This document shows, piece after piece, positions 5,755 through 9,619 of a stretch of DNA of 9,619 nucleotides (positions are counted from its first letter, which is position 1; each line of letters begins with the position of its first letter). The DNA comes from Phycisphaerales bacterium UBA1926. Its GTDB lineage: Bacteria; Planctomycetota; Phycisphaerae; Phycisphaerales; UBA1924. The position numbers and the translations under genes are program-made. The DNA lies in the NCBI GenBank assembly GCA_002337215.1, contig DDFO01000016.1, positions 1 through 9,619 of the forward strand. Reading direction: 5' to 3'. Under the pieces are notes generated by a model. It searched no databases and was not told the origin of the DNA. It worked only from the letters and a program-made list of their open reading frames with translations.

Positions 5755-6411
5755 CTAAGCCGATCCCGCCATCCATGCCACCGGGACCTTTCCCCGCCCT
5801 TCCGACGGCCCCTCCGACGGCCCTTCCGACAACCTGTCCGACCGCCCGCGATCCGCCCGCAGCACATCCAGCAACGACGCCCCGGCCGACTCAAAATCCT
5901 CGCGACCCAGGTTCACCGTCCCCCACTTCGGGCTCCGAACCCGCATCAGCCGTGTGTAGTCGGCCAGCCGAACCGCCCGGTGCGCATACGCCCGCCCCTC
6001 GAACCGGAAAATCGACCGCTCGAGCGCGTTCAGTACGGGCCCATCCAACCAATACCAGAACAGCAGCACCGCCTCGAACGGCTCGCCGAACAGCGATTCC
6101 CAGACCCTCAGCGAGCGCACATCCTCGGCCGTGGTCCACGATTCCCGCCGGCCGACACCGCCCCGCCGCAGATCCACCCGACGCCCCTTGATCTCCACGA
6201 GCAGATGCCGTTGCCCCCGGTCCGCGTCGCCGTACACCACAGCGTCGAACGATTTCACCTTCACCGGTTCCCCGGAACCGTCGGTGCACCCGAGCCTCGC
6301 CCCCGCGGGCAGAACCGCCCGCCGGGCGTCATCGACCATGAGATGCGGGATCCCCCGCCGGATCAGAAAAGCCTCGAACGACCGCTCGTAATGCTGATTC
6401 GCACGCCCCAT
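5755..6411 (-). CDS. HYExAFE family protein, PD-(D/E)XK nuclease-like
   Basis: The N-terminus carries H-Y-E-R-S-F-E at residues 7-13, the hallmark after which the planctomycete HYExAFE family is named (here S-F-E instead of A-F-E). Further on are K-S-F-D-A-V-V-Y with D56, and L-L-V-E-I-K-G-R with E73 and K75. The spacing D...E-x-K on adjacent strands fits the active site of PD-(D/E)XK nuclease folds, with a Glu (E9 or E13) in the first helix as a possible further metal ligand. The biochemical role of the family is unknown to me; DNA repair, recombination or defence are only possibilities. The frame stays open to GTG 6483, but ATG 6411 is preferred because family members begin close to HYE and the region upstream holds a palindrome; ATG 6450 is an alternative. 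The product has 218 residues and ends in a low-complexity S-E-G-P repeat. It is followed after 9 bp by a small membrane protein gene. Confidence 0.8.
   Translation of the reverse strand: MGRANQHYERSFEAFLIRRGIPHLMVDDARRAVLPAGARLGCTDGSGEPVKVKSFDAVVYGDADRGQRHLLVEIKGRRVDLRRGGVGRRESWTTAEDVRSLRVWESLFGEPFEAVLLFWYWLDGPVLNALERSIFRFEGRAYAHRAVRLADYTRLMRVRSPKWGTVNLGREDFESAGASLLDVLRADRGRSDRLSEGPSEGPSEGRGKVPVAWMAGSA
5798..5830 (-). repeat. 12-bp tandem repeat coding the S-E-G-P tail
   Basis: About 2.75 copies of CCTTCCGACGGC (one with a T-to-C change) lie near the 3' end of the HYExAFE gene and encode S-E-G-P-S-E-G-P-S-E-G. In-frame copy-number variation is possible; the tail is probably not part of the folded domain. 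Confidence 0.75.
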
Positions 6412-6448
6412 GACCACAACCCCGGAACGGTTGTCCACCTGCCACGAC

Positions 6449-6470
6449 ATATCGCGACACGTCGCGATAT
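6449..6470. promoter_or_regulatory. 22-bp near-perfect palindrome, candidate operator
   Basis: ATATCGCGAC (6449-6458) is the exact reverse complement of GTCGCGATAT (6461-6470), with only AC between. A 10-bp perfect arm pair with a 2-bp centre is typical of a binding site for a dimeric regulator. It lies 38-59 bp upstream of the preferred HYExAFE start and about 33 bp or more downstream of the suggested start point of transcription. In RNA the 2-nt centre would force a few central pairs to open, so a DNA site is more likely than an RNA hairpin. The regulator is not identifiable from this window. Confidence 0.6.
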
Positions 6471-6509
6471 ACCGAGGCAGCACCGCCCTTCTTCCGAACG
6501 AACAATGGC

Positions 6510-6538
6510 AGCATACCGAACAAGCGAAACGGAAACAA
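6510..6538 (-). promoter_or_regulatory. Possible sigma-70-like promoter for the HYExAFE gene
   Basis: The minus strand has TTGTTT (6533-6538), a 17-bp spacer, then TATGCT (6510-6515). Matches to consensus are 3 of 6 and 4 of 6. It would start transcription near 6503 and give a leader of about 90 nt that contains the palindrome. This AT-richer patch stands out in the GC-rich window, but the match is moderate. Confidence 0.4.
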
Positions 6539-6547
6539 GGACATTCC

Positions 6548-6563
6548 GGGTCGCGAACAACCC
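6548..6563 (-). terminator. Possible terminator hairpin after mlaD
   Basis: On the minus strand GGGTTG and CGACCC pair (six pairs, one of them G-U in RNA) around a TTCG loop, beginning 4 nt after the mlaD stop codon. A T-richer stretch (TTGTTT) follows about 10 nt later. It is short for an intrinsic terminator, but the position is right. Confidence 0.35.
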
Positions 6564-6567
6564 CGTC

Positions 6568-7857
6568 TTAGTCAGCGGTCTCACGCTCGATCAGCCCGAT
6601 CAGGGATTTCTCGGCCTTCTGCAGATCCGCGAACGACGACTTGAGCTCGGTGTTCATCTGCAGCACCTGCTCGGGTTCGAGCTCCCGGCCCCCGGCCCGC
6701 GCGCCACGCAGCACCGAGTCCATCGCTTCGCTCGCGTCACGCAGACGCTCCACCGACTCGGCGTACCGCCGGACCGCGCTGAAGAGCACGACCTCACGCT
6801 GCGCCTTCTCGCTCGGCTTCTCGAGCAGACGCCACGGCGCCGCCCGGACCTCTTCCAGCAGCAGCGTCGACTGCGAACTCGTCAACTGCAGATTCGACAT
6901 CGTGCGCACGAGCGGGGGCTCGATCCGATCGATCATCCCCACGGCCCGCCCGCCGACCTCGCTCATGTTCGCCGCCGCGATGATCCCCTCGTCGAGCACC
7001 CGCTCGATCCGACCCAGCAGGTCGTACCGGGCGCGCGTCGTCACGCCCTCGAGGTTCTGCACCGTCCGGCGGATATCCCCCCGGTTCTCATCGACGACGT
7101 TCTGGGTCGATTCGATCAGCCGGCGAGCGTCCGAAACACCCGCGTTGATTTCGCTCGCGACGCCTGGAACGGTCTCAACGAAGACCCCGTCCGCGTGATC
7201 GAGGATGGCGTCGAACTTCGTGGACCACCGCTGCTGGTTGTCGCGAAGATACGCCGCGAACTCGCTCGCGTCGGCGAGCGTTGCCTCCACATCCGCGATC
7301 GTGGGATCGATCTTGGGCGAGATCTTCCCGAGGATCGCGTCGGCCTGATCCAGCACTCGCTCGGCTGCACGTGCCAGATCGCCCACACCCGCCATGTCCG
7401 CGAGGCCCGCCGCCGGCGCGCCGTCGAGCAGCCCGCCCTCCTCGAGCGGTGTCTCGCCCGACCCGATGTCCGCGATGTTGATCGATGAGAGCGTCCCGAG
7501 CAGCGGGCTCACGATCACCACCGACGCGTCGGGGTAGAGCACCATGCCCGATTCGATCTCGAGCTCGACATCGATGCCGACGAGCTCGGAACGCGAGCCG
7601 TGCTGCACATAGGCGTACTCGATCGAATCGACCGAGCCCACCGACTTGCCCCCCACCGTCACCGGGCTGCCCGGCTTGATCCCCGCGACACCCTCAGAGA
7701 TGTCGAACCGCGCGATGTACTTCGCCTTGGGGTTCACGAACGGCAGCTTGTCGATCCCGTCCTCGATCCAGAACGCCAGAAAGACCGCCAGCAGGATCGC
7801 CGACACGAGGAAGAGCCCCGCCAGCACGTTGTTCCGGTTCGTCCCGCGACTGCCCAT
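6568..7857 (-). CDS. mlaD: MlaD-type MCE-domain lipid-binding protein
   Basis: Substrate-binding subunit of an MlaFED-like ABC transporter that moves phospholipids between inner and outer membrane. The protein has 429 residues: a short basic cytoplasmic start, one membrane helix at about 11-30, an MCE domain at about 46-135 with the typical G-I-K-P-G-S-P-V-T-V-G-G-K-S-V-G-S-V stretch (59-76), then a long helical, probably coiled-coil region from about 155 to the end. MCE proteins form hexameric rings with a central lipid channel; the helical tail would extend this into the periplasm. E. coli MlaD has 183 residues, so this is the longer type with a helical extension. ATG 7857 is preceded by AGGGG at 6-nt spacing. 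It lies 135 bp after the mlaF stop, so it could be transcribed with mlaF or on its own. A hairpin follows the TAA stop. Confidence 0.9.
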   Translation of the reverse strand: MGSRGTNRNNVLAGLFLVSAILLAVFLAFWIEDGIDKLPFVNPKAKYIARFDISEGVAGIKPGSPVTVGGKSVGSVDSIEYAYVQHGSRSELVGIDVELEIESGMVLYPDASVVIVSPLLGTLSSINIADIGSGETPLEEGGLLDGAPAAGLADMAGVGDLARAAERVLDQADAILGKISPKIDPTIADVEATLADASEFAAYLRDNQQRWSTKFDAILDHADGVFVETVPGVASEINAGVSDARRLIESTQNVVDENRGDIRRTVQNLEGVTTRARYDLLGRIERVLDEGIIAAANMSEVGGRAVGMIDRIEPPLVRTMSNLQLTSSQSTLLLEEVRAAPWRLLEKPSEKAQREVVLFSAVRRYAESVERLRDASEAMDSVLRGARAGGRELEPEQVLQMNTELKSSFADLQKAEKSLIGLIERETAD

Positions 7858-7992
7858 CGACCGCCCCTATCTGCCTTCGGCAGCCCACCTCGACTGCCCA
7901 CCTGAACCACCTGTTCCGACCGGCCCGCTTCGATCCGTTTCGTACCGTGTCCGCCTCGACACGGCTCCGTTTACACCGAACGGGCCGACGCT
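7858..7992. other. 135-bp intergenic region between mlaF and mlaD
   Basis: Contains the mlaD ribosome binding site, a small CTGCC/GGCAG hairpin at 7871-7883, and at its right end the stem-loops listed separately. I see no convincing promoter and no gene. Confidence 0.5.
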
Positions 7993-8004
7993 CTACCGCG
8001 TCGG
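7963..8004 (-). terminator. Two overlapping, mutually exclusive stem-loops at the mlaF stop
   Basis: Stem A: CCGACGC (7985-7991) pairs perfectly with GCGTCGG (7998-8004), with the mlaF stop codon in its 6-nt loop. Stem B: GGC plus CCGTT (7963-7971, one bulged T) pairs with AACGG plus GCC (7979-7986) around a 7-nt loop. The stems share bases 7985-7986, so the full forms cannot coexist. They may partly terminate transcription or set the mlaF to mlaD ratio. No T-run is present. Confidence 0.4.
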
Positions 8005-9042
8005 CTCCACGCTCCGCGTCGGGAGCAGCGTATCCGATCCGGCCGCCCCGAAGAGTGCCTCGCCGTACGCGTCGGCGCTCTGCCGCGCCGTGATCGGGCC
8101 CTCCGGGTCGCCCCGCAGGAACTGGCGGATCAGCCGCTCCCGCTCCGAACGCGCCCCCGCCTGCTCATCCGATTCGTCCCGCAGGTTCTCGTACCACTGC
8201 CGGCTCTCGACCGCGAGGATCTTGCCCTTGTCGAGCATCGCCATCCGGTCGGCGATCGTGAACGCCGAGTCCATCTCGTGCGTCACCACCACGCTCGTCA
8301 CGCCCAGCTGCTTGCTGAGCGCCACGATCAGTTGATCGATCTGTGCGCTCGTCACAGGGTCGAGCCCCGCGCTCGGCTCGTCGTAGAACAGGATCTGCGG
8401 ATCGAGCGCCAGCGCCCGCGCCAACCCCGCCCGCTTCTTCATGCCCCCCGAGATCTGCGCCGGGAACTTGTTCTCCGCCTCGCGCAGCCCGACGAGCTCG
8501 AGCTTGATCTTCACCATGATGTCGATCGTCTCGGGGTCGAGCTCGGTGTGCTCCTGCAGGGGCAGCGCCACGTTCTCGCCAACCGTCATGCTGTTGAACA
8601 GCGCACCCGACTGGAACAGGATCCCGATCTTCTTGCGGACATCGTTGAGCGCGTCCTCGTCCATCGAGCAGATGTCGGCCCCGAGCAGTTCGATCGTCCC
8701 CTCGGTCGGAGGGAACGACCCGATCATCATCCGCAGCGTCGTGCTCTTGCCCGAGCCCGACCCGCCCATGATCACCATCGTCTCACCCGGCATCACGTCG
8801 AGATCCAGCCCGCTGAGCACGCGCTGCGTGCCGAACACTTTCGTCACGCCCCGGCACGAGATCACGGGTTTCTCCGAGGCGACCGCCGGAGCCAGGCCGC
8901 CGGCAGGCCCACCAACGCGCACATCGCCACCCTCGCGAGCCGCCGAAGGCGTACCCGGGCCGGCGCTCGCGCGCCCGGCGTCCTCCGTCTCGTCGAAAAG
9001 CGACGAGCCGGCGTCCCCCGTGTTGTCAGCGTCACGGGCCAT
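7993..9042 (-). CDS. mlaF: MlaF-type ABC transporter ATP-binding protein
   Basis: Cytoplasmic ATPase that drives MlaFED-type lipid transport. From ATG 9042 it has 349 residues. All nucleotide-binding motifs are intact: Walker A G-G-S-G-S-G-K-S-T (93-101), Q-loop Q144 in F-Q-S-G-A-L-F, signature I-S-G-G-M-K-K-R (197-204), Walker B I-L-F-Y-D-E-P (217-223), and switch H255 in V-T-H-E-M. The F-Q-S-G-A-L-F and I-S-G-G-M-K-K-R-A-G-L-A-R-A sequences are typical of MlaF and separate it from other ABC ATPases. Residues 1-57 are Ala/Gly/Asp-rich and outside the fold, and there is a C-terminal extension of about 50 residues; E. coli MlaF has about 269. The start is uncertain: ATG 9042 overlaps the upstream gene by 11 bp but has no good ribosome binding site, and ATG 9072 or the codon at 9084 would only add Thr-rich sequence. 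Confidence 0.93.
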   Translation of the reverse strand: MARDADNTGDAGSSLFDETEDAGRASAGPGTPSAAREGGDVRVGGPAGGLAPAVASEKPVISCRGVTKVFGTQRVLSGLDLDVMPGETMVIMGGSGSGKSTTLRMMIGSFPPTEGTIELLGADICSMDEDALNDVRKKIGILFQSGALFNSMTVGENVALPLQEHTELDPETIDIMVKIKLELVGLREAENKFPAQISGGMKKRAGLARALALDPQILFYDEPSAGLDPVTSAQIDQLIVALSKQLGVTSVVVTHEMDSAFTIADRMAMLDKGKILAVESRQWYENLRDESDEQAGARSERERLIRQFLRGDPEGPITARQSADAYGEALFGAAGSDTLLPTRSVEPTR

Positions 9043-9619
9043 CGGAATCGTCGTCGTCCTCGTCGTCGTCATCCGTGGCCGCATCGGCGTCGGTGCCGCC
9101 GCCGCCCGTGCCCAGATAGTCCGACAGCTGCAGCATCGACCCGTCGGGCAGCAGATAGATCATGTCCACCGGGTTGAACGGGTCACCCGTCTGCTGGTCG
9201 GCAATCAAGAACACCACGGTCGTCGCGTTGTCGAAATCGACCGTCATCGGGATCGCGTTCTGCGCGGGCATCGCCCCCTGCATCGCCTGCCCGATCGCCG
9301 GATCGCTGAAGTCCTCGATCCATTCGAAGACCGAGTCGGGCACACCGGCGTACCCGCCGAGCTGCGCCTGATACTCGGCAACGAACGCCGCGTAGTCGGC
9401 GTCCGACAGATCAGACGCCGGCGACGCCGTCGTACCACGGAAGCTCGCGTAATCGCCCGAATCGAGCGACCCGACGATGGTCCCGGTGTTGCTCAGCAGC
9501 TGCCCCACGCTCTTCTGGAAGGCGACGTACCCGCCGACCCAGGCGACCGAGACCAGGATGCCCACGATGATGCCCGCGATCGCGAGGCCCTTGCCCCCGA
9601 CACGCCCCCGCGACCCGCC
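9032..9619 (-). CDS. Membrane protein, DUF4190-like N-terminus, with acidic tail (5' end outside window)
   Basis: The frame is open to the right edge, so the real start lies beyond it; 195 residues are visible. The first visible part, G-G-K-G-L-A-I-A-G-I-I-V-G-I-L-V-S-V-A-W, is a glycine-rich membrane helix of the kind found in DUF4190 proteins, which is a tentative match. A 110-130-residue extracytoplasmic region follows with no motif I recognise, including D-F-S-D-P-A-I-G-Q-A-M-Q and V-V-F-L-I-A-D-Q-Q-T-G-D-P-F. The C-terminus is a Gly-rich linker and the acidic run D4-E-D4-S-D, encoded by GAC/GAT repeats at 9041-9073. It overlaps mlaF by 11 bp, suggesting co-expression with the lipid transporter, but a role there is only inferred. 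The short GTG at 9565 could be mistaken for a start, yet it falls in the middle of the membrane helix. Confidence 0.75.
   Translation of the reverse strand, partial: GGSRGRVGGKGLAIAGIIVGILVSVAWVGGYVAFQKSVGQLLSNTGTIVGSLDSGDYASFRGTTASPASDLSDADYAAFVAEYQAQLGGYAGVPDSVFEWIEDFSDPAIGQAMQGAMPAQNAIPMTVDFDNATTVVFLIADQQTGDPFNPVDMIYLLPDGSMLQLSDYLGTGGGGTDADAATDDDDEDDDDSDGP

Noticed and set aside
6412..6483. Longer version of the HYExAFE protein starting at GTG 6483 or ATG 6450
   Set aside because: The added residues would be encoded largely by the palindrome, and family members start near the HYE motif. Not excluded, only less likely.
5752..7488. Long plus-strand open frame of 578 codons
   Set aside because: It runs antisense over the HYExAFE gene, the palindrome and mlaD. 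Its product is rich in Arg, Pro and His with no recognisable domain, as expected of a shadow frame in high-GC DNA.
7871..7883. CTGCC/GGCAG hairpin before the mlaD ribosome binding site
   Set aside because: Five pairs with a 3-nt loop is weak, and similar short inverted repeats occur often in this composition.

Overview
The window is a GC-rich, gene-dense stretch (roughly two thirds G+C by eye) that looks like a planctomycete, most likely of the Phycisphaerae/Phycisphaerales. Three things point there: the C-terminus of a GC-type dockerin protein at the left edge (two G-V-L-D-L-A-D repeats ending in G-C-P), a HYExAFE-type protein, and a signal peptidase I enlarged to 560 residues. This placement is recognition from memory, not a database search. 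Apart from the dockerin fragment, every gene I accept is on the minus strand, so transcription runs from right to left. No tRNA, rRNA, CRISPR array, transposon or phage gene was seen.

Reading along the minus strand: (1) at the right edge is a gene truncated by the window, encoding a membrane protein of DUF4190-like look with an acidic tail. It overlaps mlaF, the ATPase of an MlaFED-type lipid transporter. After a 135-bp gap with candidate stem-loops comes mlaD, the MCE-domain substrate-binding subunit. No mlaE permease gene is in the window. (2) A 156-bp gap follows. It holds a possible terminator hairpin, a possible sigma-70-like promoter and a near-perfect 22-bp palindrome. After it come a HYExAFE / PD-(D/E)XK-like protein gene and, 9 bp on, a gene for a small secreted or membrane-anchored protein. 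(3) A 172-bp gap follows with a strong nested hairpin just before a ribosome binding site. It leads into five tightly packed or overlapping genes: two small, apparently paralogous membrane-anchored proteins, a ricT-like PSP1 protein with an unusual arginine-rich tail, signal peptidase I with an insert of about 300 residues, and a membrane-anchored M28 zinc peptidase. This last run looks like one operon, with junctions of 4-bp overlap, 0 bp, 4-bp overlap and about 13-bp overlap. (4) The M28 gene meets the dockerin gene tail to tail across a stem-loop that covers both stop codons.

Functionally the window is mostly cell-envelope work: lipid trafficking (Mla), protein export and signal-peptide removal (LepB), an exported peptidase, and several small anchored proteins. 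The RNA-related factor RicT is co-transcribed with the export genes. I see no convincing new multi-gene defence or metabolic system. The best leads are the palindrome upstream of the HYExAFE gene, the two-gene paralogous family ahead of ricT, the LepB insert, and the polybasic RicT tail.
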